The position numbers and the translations under genes were made by a program. Shown here piece by piece: positions 24,758-34,856 of a DNA stretch of 64,000 nt (the stretch's first letter is position 1; each line of letters begins with the position of its first letter). Below the pieces are notes generated by a model. That model did not search any database. It was not told the origin of the DNA and worked only from the letters and a program-made list of their open reading frames with translations. Origin of the DNA: Kingdonia uniflora (Eukaryota; Streptophyta; Magnoliopsida; Ranunculales; Circaeasteraceae); assembly GCA_014058105.1 (NCBI GenBank), contig JACGCM010000510.1, forward strand, positions 186,001 to 250,000, in the 5' to 3' direction.

Positions 24758-25255
24758 AACAATATCTGGGTACCCCTCCAGTAATGAGTACGCCGACAGA
24801 AGGGGAAGTGCTAGCGATATATTTAGCTGTCACGGACACCTCTCTCAGCTCCGTCCTCCTCCGCACGGATGAAAAAAATCGAGAAACCTGTGTACTTCAT
24901 CAGTAAAACTTTGACTCCAACAGAGACGAGGTACATCAAGATCGAGAAGCTTCTTCTAGCTCTCGTTTATACATCTCAGAAGCTCAAACAATATTTTCAG
25001 GCTCACACAATTCGCGTTCTAACGAATTATCCAATCAGAGAGATTTTGACTAAACGAGAAAAGACACGACGTATTCAACAGTGGTCAGTCGCACTGGGTG
25101 AACACGATATTCATTTTGAGCCTCGGCATTCAGCAAAGGGTCAAGCTGTAGCGGATTTCCTAGCAGATTTCCCAGTGGACGACCCAGATTGGGAATCAGA
25201 TATTCTCGACCAACCAGAAGAACCTCCTCCCGAACAGCCCGAAGATAAATCGTAA
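24694..25255 (+). pseudogene. RNase H domain adjoining RT, frameshifted
   Basis: It begins in one frame (CEKAFLDLKQYLGTPPV) and moves to the 24869 frame (KPVYFISKTLTPTETRY, then RRIQQWSVALGEHDI). These are the conserved blocks of the gypsy RNase H that degrades the RNA template. The 3' part ends in a Pro/Glu/Asp-rich linker and a stop at 25253. Confidence 0.85.
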
Positions 25256-25258
25256 TGG

Positions 25259-25665
25259 ATTTCTAAGAAGGGTTGGCGACTTTTTACCGACGGTTCCGTC
25301 GGGCCGTCAGGATCAGGAATCGGAATGGTTCTCATTACACCCTCACATGATCGTTTAGAAAATCAATACGACTTGATTTTGAAGTAACCAATAATGAGGC
25401 CGAGTATGATGCATTGATCCACGGTTTAGACATGGTACTTACATTGGGTGTAGCAGAACTCTCTATTTACACAGATTCTTTACTAATAGTCAATCACTAT
25501 GCAGGCGTATACCACACCAATGGGAAAATGGTTGACTATGCCGCAGCAGCTGCCGAACGAATGAGCAAGTTCAGGACTATTTCTATCGAGCATTTCCCAA
25601 GAGGGGAAAACAGGCATTCAGATGCACTCGCCTACGCATCCTCGGTTCAGAAAAACGTTATATAA
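25259..25665 (+). pseudogene. Second (archaeal-type) RNase H domain
   Basis: It starts GWRLFTDGSVGPSGSGIG, continues after a frame change with NNEAEYDALIHGLDM and IYTDSLLIVNHYAG, and ends IEHFPRGENRHSDALAY. These are the four acidic blocks of the extra RNase H that marks Tat and Ogre elements. A frame break falls near 25385. Its presence gives the lineage call. Confidence 0.85.
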
Positions 25666-25759
25666 AGATTGACGTTATTTCTAATATCAATATTAATGTC
25701 GTCACGACCAATACCATCAATACTAGGGGCAGCGAGGAGGTCGAAGATGATTGGCAACA

Positions 25760-26999
25760 ACCTTTCATCACCTAGATAGGACGTGACAACAAGTTCGACG
25801 GACCACTCCCAGAAGATGCTGCCGAACGAAAGAAAATAATTGACAATGCTCCAAGATATGCTGTCCAAGACAACCTTTTGTACAAAATCTCAGTCACGGG
25901 TCCGTATCTCTTATGTTTATCCGAGAAAGAAGCGCATCAATTCTTACACGACCTACATGAAGGCACATGTGGATCCCATACATCAGGTCGTTCTCTTGCA
26001 AACAGAGCTATTACTCAAGGAATGTTTTGGCCTAACATGAGGAAGCAAGCCATCGAATATGCTCGGAAATGTGACGCTTGTCAGCGACATGGACTAAAGA
26101 TACAAGCTCCAGCACTCGAACTCCATCTTAGTCAGGTTACTTGGCCATTCAGACGGTGGGCTCTCGACCTTGTGGGAGAATTTCCTACAACACCAGGCAG
26201 AAGAAAACATTTTTTGGTTGCTACAGACTACTTTACCAAATGGGTAGAAGCAGTGCCACTATGCAGAACGCGCGAAGAAGAAGTTATTCACTTCATCTGG
26301 GAGGACATCATCATTCAATTCGGCAGACTACACCTCATCAGGATTGATAACGGACCCCAGTTCGCTGGATTTAAAATTGTGGCATTCCTCAATGAGCACA
26401 AAATCATCCATTCTCCATCCAAGCCATATTATCCATAAGGGAACGGCCAAGCAGAGATTACAAATCGAACAATAGTGGATGGAATCAAAAAATGACTTGA
26501 CGACAAGAAGGGTAATTGGGTGAACGAGCTACCACATGTACTTTGGGCCTACCGAACTACTCCAAGAACGGCAACAGGCTGTACTCCATTTCTATTGGCC
26601 TACGGGACTGAAGCCATCATTCCCACTCAATATCACCATCCAATCCATGATCATATAATGACAGATGAAGAGAATGAGTTCCAATTAGCATGTAATTTGA
26701 ACTGGATCGAGGAGACACGCGACCAAGCTATAGCCAATTTGGATCGGTATCAGTTGGCTTTAGCCAAAACGTACAACAAAAGAGTTCGACATAGAGAGTT
26801 CGCAATCAATGACCTCGTTCTCAGAGAAATACCATAACATTGCAAGGCACCCAATGCCAGAAAATTAGCTGATAATTGGGAAGGGCCTTTTATCGTCACT
26901 GGAACAAATGGCTTAGGATCTTACGAACTCAGTGATCACCACGAAATCCCAATACCTAATCCATGGAATACCCGAAGACTGAAGTTGTATCAGAGATAA
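25760..26999 (+). pseudogene. Integrase domain of the Tat element, with stops
   Basis: The HHCC zinc-binding part (HDLHEGTCGSH, then RKCDACQRH) is followed by the catalytic core (WALDLVGEFP, IRIDNGPQF) and the C-terminal part (GPFIVTG). In-frame stops are TAA 26436-26438, TGA 26493-26495 and TAA 26835-26837. The frame closes at the natural TAA 26997-26999. It would join element cDNA to host DNA if intact. Confidence 0.9.
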
Positions 27000-27097
27000 A
27001 GTTGATGTACGAGACTGTTGATTCAAATTTATTCAATAAAGAATTCCTTCTGCATACATATTGCAAGTCCGTTCAAGGTTGCTCAACCCGACCTCAA

Positions 27098-27770
27098 TTA
27101 TCAAATACAATTTCGTCTCATTAAGGTTGCTTATTGATACGCCCAATTCGACCTGTAATTGGGACCGTCTCATAGCTCATGAAACACATTTGCTCTCCCA
27201 AGAGACCTGTGTCTAGCTATCTCTAATACAATTTCATCTCATTAAGGTCATTTATTGATACGCTCAATTCAACCTGTAATTGAGACTGCCACATAGCTCA
27301 TGAAACATATTTTCTCTCTCAAGAGACCTGTGTCCAGCTATCTCAAATACAATTTCGTCTCATTAAGGTCTCTTATTGATACGCTCAATTCGTCCTGTAA
27401 TTGGGACCACCACATAGCTCATGAAGCACATTTGCTCTCCCAAGAGACCTGTGTCCAGCTATCTCAAATACAATTTCGTCTCATTAAGGTCATTTATTGA
27501 TACGCTCAATTCGACCTGTAATTGAGACCGCCACATAGCTTATGAAACACATTTGCTCTCTCAAGAGACCTGTGTCCAGCTATCTCAAATACAATTTCAT
27601 CTCATTAAGGTCGTTTATTGATACGCTCAATTCGACCTGTAATTGGGACCGCCAAATAGCTCATGAAGCACATTTGCTCTCCCAAGAGACCTGTGTCCAG
27701 CTATCTCAAATACAATTTCGTCTCCTTGAGACCAACATATAGCTCGTAGAGTACACATGCTCTCCCAAGA
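27098..27770 (+). repeat. 121-bp tandem-repeat array, about 5.5 units
   Basis: The word ATTAAGG recurs at 27120, 27241, 27362, 27483 and 27604, exactly 121 bases apart. Each unit includes 'gacctgtaattg' and 'caagagacctgtgtc'. The last unit is degenerate. It lies between the integrase and the antisense gene. Short open frames across it are by-products of the repeat. Confidence 0.95.
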
Positions 27771-27962
27771 GACTTGTAATACAGCTATTGCATTTTATCA
27801 GTGCGGTCGTCAATTTACACTTAAATTCGACCTATCACTAGCACACTTGCAAATACAATTTAAACATATAACTCTGAATGATACTTATTGGATAACCCAA
27901 TTCGTGTAAACTGTCTCAACATATCATTTTATACAGGTCAAGCATACGTTACAACGACCCTT

Positions 27963-30900
27963 CTATTTGTCACGCTTTGGGCTCCCCAAAGTAGAACTTT
28001 CCCCAGGAAGCAAGGTTGGGAAGAGCATATTAACGACATTTTCAGCTGACGGGAGATCCATTATTCCCGCCACTCTCACCATCACAGAATCCAGAAAGGT
28101 TAAACGCATAGCTTGCAGATCATACTCCACGCCTTGCTGTTTTACAGTTTCATGACCATCTTGCACTTTCTTCACGTCAGAGCACAAAACTTCAAACGCT
28201 CGTAATGAGGCTTCATCCGCAGGAAGCAACAGAATTTCGGATAGTCCGGATTTTACCTTCATTAGCTCCTCATCAAGATGTTTACATCGCGCTATAAGGA
28301 ACTCTTTCTCCTTCAACAGAGAACCCTTAAACTCATCAGTAACGACTACAGTACGGTAGAGTTTGTCCTTCATAAATCGTAGCTTCTCGGATAATTTCTG
28401 ACACTCCACACTATCATCCGGCTCTTCCAAACTCTCGTCCACTACCGACTCCTGCAACTCACGGTGTTTCCGATCTAATTCGGTATATCGAAAGTCATCT
28501 TCCAGACGTAACAACTCCAAGGATTGTTTCTCATGTTCTACCTCGGATATCTGTATATGACACTTGTTGAGGGCCTCATCAAAATTGAGTTCCTTCTTTT
28601 TATGCATGTTGTCTTGGGCACGAGCTCTATCACTTTTCATCTGACAAGAAGCTCGGGCAGCATGCAAGTCACGCATCAGTATATCTATATGACCTCTCAG
28701 ATAATGAAGTTCACCATCTTGTTTCTTTACAAGATCTGCATCCTCTGACATCGAACTGCGAAGACTCATAAGATTAATTTTTTGTTGCGAAATGATACTA
28801 TTCAAATCCAGCACTTTCTGATTACCAGTCATAACGTCGAGCCTCTTCTTCTTCAATGCAGCCTTATATGGTTCAACACTTTCTTTAGCAGTAACTATAT
28901 CAACATCTCTCTGAGACAGTTCTATTATCACAGCATTTAGCCAATCCTGTAAATCAAGTAAATTTGATTCGAGTTTGGAATTCAAGATCGTAGTCTCCTC
29001 TGCAGCCAACAAACACTTTCACAATTCTTCATTCGATTTATTAAACGAGGTGGACAAAGCAGACATTTCGTTCTGCTTATCAGCTAACTCCTACAAATAC
29101 AGATTATAAACGAGCATGCATACATCAATACAAGAAAGCTACATCATTCTACAATATATATTACAAAAGCTCGAATTCGTTGTTTCAATCACAATTGAAC
29201 CCTACTAGCATCTGTTTGCAGTGATTGCACTTTCCTATCATCCTTTCTCAAATTGATGAAAAGGATCCTCATCGATCTCCGGCCCTATAAAAGCCAAGAT
29301 CATCAGGCAAAGGACCTACATCACCCCATATCACAGACATGCCAGCCCGAGCTGAACATCTGTGGGCTTCTACACTATGGCGAATACGAGCTTCTTGTGC
29401 CAAGAATTTTACTCGAGGTGGGTCGGTCACTATACCCCTCTCAGTTAAAAGCTCTAAATAGGCCACTTTCAAGCCACGCTCACTATCTACTTCAGCCTCC
29501 AAATACAGTGTCAAGACGGATAGTAATTCTTGGCACCTAAACTTACAACTCTCATGGGCAAATGGAGTATTTCTCACAGTTTTACGAAATTCAAGATACC
29601 TAGTGTACTCTTTTTGCAAAACCTCATCTCTCTCCGTTTTTATTTTCCCATACCTACATTGGAGCTCGACTAGCTCACCAAAGGTTTTATCATAATTTGA
29701 TTTATGAAGACGTCTCTCATATTCAAGTTTATTCTGTACCTGTTGGGTACAAGTGATGTTATCCCTCGCTCGACTCAGGGACTTCTCCAACTCGCTCACT
29801 CATCCTCTCAACCGAACTATATCCTACAAGCACAACATACAAGTCAAGATCAAACAACACCAGCGAACTATTCAAACTCTCAAATCAACAGAACAGTAGT
29901 ATTATCAATACAAAGACAAGATTTCCAACCAAGCGAACTACAACAGAGTACAAAATCAAAGATTAAACTTCAAGCTACCTCCAAGTTCGATGAATCAGTC
30001 GAAGGAGGGACAGGACTTTTCTCAGGAATAACGGTTGGATCAGCAGCTGGGGATGCGTCATCTCTGAAGGGATTGACCTTTTCATAACCACCAGCAATTG
30101 ACAGCTCTACTTCCTCGGCAGACAAACCCCAGTGGTAGCATCCATTAACTAGATGGTTCCGACCTTCCACCACTTTAGCAACAGACTGCTGACCTGCTTC
30201 TATCAGTTTGGCTCTCTGTTTAGCAAGAGCAACCTCGAGTTGTTCTTTCTCCAGAAGCTTCTCCCCCTTGAGCTGAATTTTCTCCTTCTCAAGCTGTACG
30301 TTTTGATCTTTTAACTGCCGAATCAAAGCCGCAGTTTCCGCCTCAGCCGCAGCATGCTCAGAATGAGCCGACATCAGCACTTCAAACACTCCCTGATAAG
30401 AAGCAGCCAACTGCACCATAAAAAGGACAGTATAAAATTTTAGATAGCATTATTTTCAAAGAAAAAAGGTACAAAAAATCATCCATACACACATGCGAGA
30501 TGCTCGACTGAATCTTCACACTCAGAAGGCTAGGATCACGCCTCATCAGGTCGGCAAATTCTTTCGCAACGGCCTTCACATCTACCTTATGAAATGAGAT
30601 CAGCTCTACAACCACAGATTGCTTTTGATTCTTTAAAAGCGGAGCATCACGCCCAGAAAGGTCGACCACATCTTTTGTAATAGGGGCCGGTGGCTCAGGA
30701 GTAACAATCTCAGCCAAGGTTTTAGAGCCTTTCCTTCCCCGCTTCAAAGCATTGTCAGAAAGATAGCTTGGAGTGGCCATAGCTCTGTTTTGGTGACCCA
30801 GCTGTATTTTAGCCACTGTGGAATTCAGCCTCTTCTCCCGACGGATGCTTAGCTCACCAAGTACTTGATTTAGCTCGGTTCCTTCTCGACCTACAATGTC

Positions 30901-31791
30901 AAATAGACTTGACGTATCAACAATACACTTCGGTTCAAGCTCTGCAATGATCAACAAGGAGTGATGTTAGAAGTTCATCACAAATTATAATAAAGCCGAA
31001 GCAGTAAGAAAACACTTACTCTCACAAAAATTCCTGTGAATCAGCTCGAGCGCTGGTTCCCCGGCCACTTGCATATAATCACCCCTTACCATCACAAGAT
31101 GGTCGCGCCAGGGTCTCCCCGACGATTCAAAATCAAAGAATTTCGACCTTGTCGAATCACTATACAGATATCCACTGCGGGAAGGTTTCAGATACATGAA
31201 TTTATAAAATTTCAAGACATCTTCAACAACAAACTGTTTGTCAATATCACCAGTTCGCCATTTGTGGTTGAGAACTTTGCAGACCGTCATCATCTCGTAC
31301 ACATTGCTATTTAATTGAGCAGGGCAGCAATGCAACAAATTCATCACCCCCTTCTAGAAAAAAGTCAGGGGAACTCTCAAGCGGTATTCGAACTGGCCGA
31401 GGTAACAGAGGAACCCCTCTTCCACGACCTCTTCACCAGTCCCGTTATAGTATGAGACTTCTACGTCTTTTCCTATACCCTTCCCCTTTTTCCACTTCTT
31501 CAAGGAGGGCACCTCATAATGCTCTATATCACCATTATCCCTCACAATGGTTCTAAACCATTTACTTCCATGACTGAGGTAACGCCCCCAACTCCCATCT
31601 AAGCATCGTCTATACTTAGAGAAGCACTTGACTTCATTACCAGGTTCGGGACAACAAAAGAATTCCCCAGTCCCCATCTCAGTGGCAGACACATCTATAG
31701 CAGGGACATCTCTAACCTCTGCATCGTCTACGGTCCTATCATAGGAAGATGTCTTCGACGACCAAGACTCCATAGTCTCGGCAGACATCAC
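27963..31791 (-). pseudogene. Antisense intron-containing gene of the Tat element (gypsy-transposon-domain plus coiled coil)
   Basis: The gene runs opposite to gag-pol. Exon 1 (31791-31020) resembles the 'putative gypsy type transposon' domain, with EYRLRVPLTFF and LNSNVYEMMTVCKVLNHKW; TAG 31354-31356 interrupts it. Intron 1 (30942-31019) has GTAAGT and TTGCAG borders and joins the frame correctly. Exon 2 runs from 30941 to about 30495, exon 3 from 30410 to about 29983, and exon 4 starts near 29826, with TGA at 29800-29802. A last exon begins near 29083, has TGA at 29019-29021, and ends at 27963. Exons 3 to 5 are Glu/Lys/Leu-rich and predicted coiled coil. A possible 5'UTR intron lies near 31815-31975. 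Function is unknown; such antisense genes are known from Tat elements. Confidence 0.7.
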
Positions 31792-31847
31792 TATTTTACT
31801 ACTGGTCTTAATATTTTAAGAACGCATCTAAAAATAAATACAACAGC

Positions 31848-33388
31848 ATGAGCCTTTTTCAGAATGTTTTAAACCTCAGGGCTCCTCCCCCAGACGAGAC
31901 AACACAGTTCAAAACTACTACTATCACAGTTGAACTATATCAAGCCACTCAAAGAATCAAAGAAAATAGTACTAACCTGTACTCGAAGAGCAACAGTCTG
32001 CAACGCCAGCAGATACTCTCACTCCAAACGACAGAACTTTGTTTATCCGGGGCAACTCAGATGGCAATGGCGGACCACGTTCAAAGTTACAAGACTTTCT
32101 CTCTCTAGAAATATCCCTCTCTTTCTCTGCAAACAAATGAGTATTGTGGGAGGAAGAGAGGCGGTTTTATTACCACCCCTCTGTAAACAAATCTTCATCG
32201 TAGCAGGCACGTCTTTTTGTTTGCCCTCATCATTATGTTTGGGGTTACGTGCTCTGTTATCACGCCTGACCCTTGGCTCAATAATCGCCTCGTCTACCTG
32301 CCTATCTACCATTATTTTAAGCAAGGTTCATTGCCCAAGAAAATCAGCAGTAGTACAGTTATTCACGTACAACAACAAAGTCTGCAGCCACACGACCGTG
32401 CCCCATTATATATAGCTTGTGTTAAAACCCTAATACAGTTATCACAGCTGTCACTCATCCTATTATGGATCTACGCAAGCAGAAAATCAGCAGAAAATCA
32501 TGCAACAATATTGCATCCGATCAATTCGGGACAAGAGAATATCAAAGAAATCATTTTATTATGGTCGAGAATCCGACCCTATAATTTACAAAGACTGTTC
32601 TTCAACAATACTCTCGTCCTCTACAATCCATTTTTCAGGCATCATCTACCGAACTATCACTTCGTATGGTTCAGCAACAAGACAGTTCTACATCCTCTAT
32701 CATACTTCACCCATTGCATCCGAGATCTCATCAGGATCACAACCGCTCCTGACAACTATGGAGATACCATTCCAACAGAACGGGTATATAGCACGAAGAG
32801 ATTATTATGCGTAATAACTTTTCAAACAGATACGGCAACAATAAAAGCTGCACAAGGAGCACGTATACAGCTCGGCACCAACAACGATTCTACAATTCAG
32901 ATGTTTATATCCTCAAGGATATTCTCTGACTCCGAAGAATACAAACTATGTACTAGCGACCTACTCTACAAGGGACTAGTTCGAAGAGTATAAAAGAAAT
33001 ATTACCGACGACAAGTTCATTTCATACAAACAGTTCGGATACAGTAAAAAATATACTTCAGCAGACAAGATAGAAAAAAAGTTAGCAAAAAAGAAGTTTT
33101 CATTCAGTTCGGAATTTCAATTGCAACAGAACATTTTTACAGACTGTTCGCTCTATTACAAGACGATCTATTGTGTTCTTTAGAAGACAACAGTGCAACA
33201 CTTAAACCGAAGTTTTTGTGCTACCCCATATCATCCAGCACAACAGTGGAGTACAGGAGCAGACAAGGCAGTGAATCCTATACAACTGCCTCCGTATCCC
33301 CATCGCCTCCGCAGGTGACAAAGAGGACGCACCTCCACCGTTTATACTACCCAATCTTCAGCGGGGTATCGGCAGTACTTTCCAGGAG
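31848..33388. other. Tat element 3' region, no confident gene
   Basis: Apart from the TATA-like box, this stretch has overlapping frames on the plus strand with Ser/Gln/Thr-rich, low-information translations. I see no domain in them. Confidence 0.4.
32405..32415 (-). promoter_or_regulatory. Possible TATA box of the antisense gene
   Basis: CTATATATAAT on the minus strand, about 600 bases upstream of the antisense ATG. The gap can be filled by a leader with one intron (GTTAGT donor near 31975 and a TTTTTAG acceptor near 31815). Confidence 0.4.
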
Positions 33389-33739
33389 TCACCCCACCCC
33401 AGCCTTCTCATCTTCCGCTTCCACGGCATCTTCGGCCAACATCCGAAGACAGGGCAGACGGTCACTTGCCAGCACAGCGACATGGTGGAAGCGCCACATG
33501 TTATCATAATCTTCCTCCGTCTCCACCATTTCATCCCACGTCATACCATGGAAGGTCGGAGGAATAGGAATAGGAGTAGGCAGAGAGAGCGACTGCTTAC
33601 CAAAATATCTTTCTTGCAAAATATTCATCTTATTTTGCACCTTAATCTCTTTGGCTTGACGACGAGTTCTCACCATCAGTCCTTTTCCAAACAGTACAGA
33701 CGACTGACAGGAGAAGAAGGATGAACAGTGACACGCCAC
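33389..33739 (-). CDS. Second antisense ORF near the 3' LTR, unknown function
   Basis: A 116-residue frame with a likely internal start at MVRTRRQAKEIKVQNK. It has a basic N-terminus, a Pro-rich middle (LPTPIPIPPTF) and an acidic segment (WDEMVETEEDYDNMW). The frame points the same way as the larger antisense gene and lies upstream of its promoter. No family recognised. Confidence 0.35.
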   Translation of the reverse strand: MACHCSSFFSCQSSVLFGKGLMVRTRRQAKEIKVQNKMNILQERYFGKQSLSLPTPIPIPPTFHGMTWDEMVETEEDYDNMWRFHHVAVLASDRLPCLRMLAEDAVEAEDEKAGVG

Positions 33740-33952
33740 GTTAGCATTTTTATATCAGAAGCATTCAATGCACATTGCAACTTCCCACAAAATTCAAACT
33801 GCAGCGCGCGCCTCAAGCCGACTTTTCAAAAGCCCAACAGTCAAAGTCATTTTTTTTCCAGATTCATAGAACCATTCAATGAAGCATTTATGACGACAGA
33901 AAAACTTCTCACCCAACAGCACTCACAACACATGTACTTCCTGCTATTGGCT

Positions 33953-33960
33953 GAGAGGGG
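33953..33960 (+). other. Polypurine tract of the Tat element
   Basis: GAGAGGGG ends four bases before the 3' LTR. This is the site expected to prime plus-strand synthesis. Confidence 0.7.
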
Positions 33961-33964
33961 CATA

Positions 33965-34610
33965 TGTAATGGACTTATTTCTAAACCCCGTACTCAGTAC
34001 GGTATCCGAACTGATATAGCTCAGATCAACAACAACCCAAGACCTAAGAACAGTTTGGAGACTTTGAAACATTTTCTAAACTCACACTGCAGAAGATACT
34101 TCTCTATTCATCAAATAGCTCGCATACATGCGAACTCCACAAGAGATCGTATCTCCAAACGGTCTGAAGTGCAATTAAGAAGGCCGTTACAGATCAGCAA
34201 ATATCAAATATCAAGACGTTACAGGAAATCTCATCAAAGCTTATCAAGTTCAGACGACCATAACGTTCATCATTAAATGTACCCAACGGTCGTATTATAA
34301 GACCTATAAGTAGCTACCTGGAGGAAGGGTCTAGGAGGAGAAAAAGGCTAGTTCTTACGCATGACATACTGAGAGAAAATTATACTTGCATTTTTTGTAA
34401 TCACTCCACTCTCTCTCGGTAATAACTAGTCGATCGTAATACAACACTCTCTCTCTCTTTTCAAAATCCTCACTAGAGGTCGTGGTTGTTAACCTATTGA
34501 AAGGTTTTCCACGCTAGATACTGTGTCATTTACTCTCGTACTTGCATAATATCTGTTCTTAACACTGGTGTAAGACGTGTTTTTGACCTACTAGAAAACA
34601 GTTCATTACA
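33965..34610 (+). repeat. 3' LTR of the Tat element
   Basis: Matches 20804-21450 with about 23 substitutions and a few small indels, and ends CATTACA before the AGTCT duplication. Confidence 0.95.
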
Positions 34611-34699
34611 AGTCTTAGGCGCCCAACTTATTTTTTGTTAAAATTAGGCGCCCAAGTCTAAGGCGCTTGATAGTCTGAAACCTTAAGATGAATATGTCT

Positions 34700-34818
34700 T
34701 CTCTTTTCTCAAATTAAACCAAATCAAAAGGGAGAAAGAGTTTACAGAGTTTGGGGTCGAGCTTCGTAAGATTTTAATCAATCAAATTAAGCCTCATTTG
34801 TCTTCAGGTATCTCTCTT

Positions 34819-34856
<38 letters not shown>

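Larger units (their letters stand above)
20804..34610 (+). mobile_element. Tat-lineage Ty3/gypsy retrotransposon (13.8 kb)
   Basis: The two LTRs (20804-21450 and 33965-34610) start TGTAATGG and end with CATTGCA or CATTACA. AGTCT flanks the element on both sides (20799-20803 and 34611-34615). The order is gag, protease, RT, RNase H, second RNase H, integrase, tandem repeats, antisense gene. The second RNase H domain, long 3' region and antisense gene are features of the Tat clade. A hand count gives about 23 substitutions over about 645 aligned LTR bases (roughly 3.5%), so it is fairly young, yet the coding region is heavily broken. Confidence 0.93.

Noticed and set aside
27300..27742. Two near-identical 66-residue frames
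   Set aside because: They come from the 121-bp tandem repeat read in frame and are not genes.
27098..27770. Repeat array that could be taken for a CRISPR-like locus
   Set aside because: The units are contiguous, 121 bases long with no distinct spacers, and lie in a plant retrotransposon.
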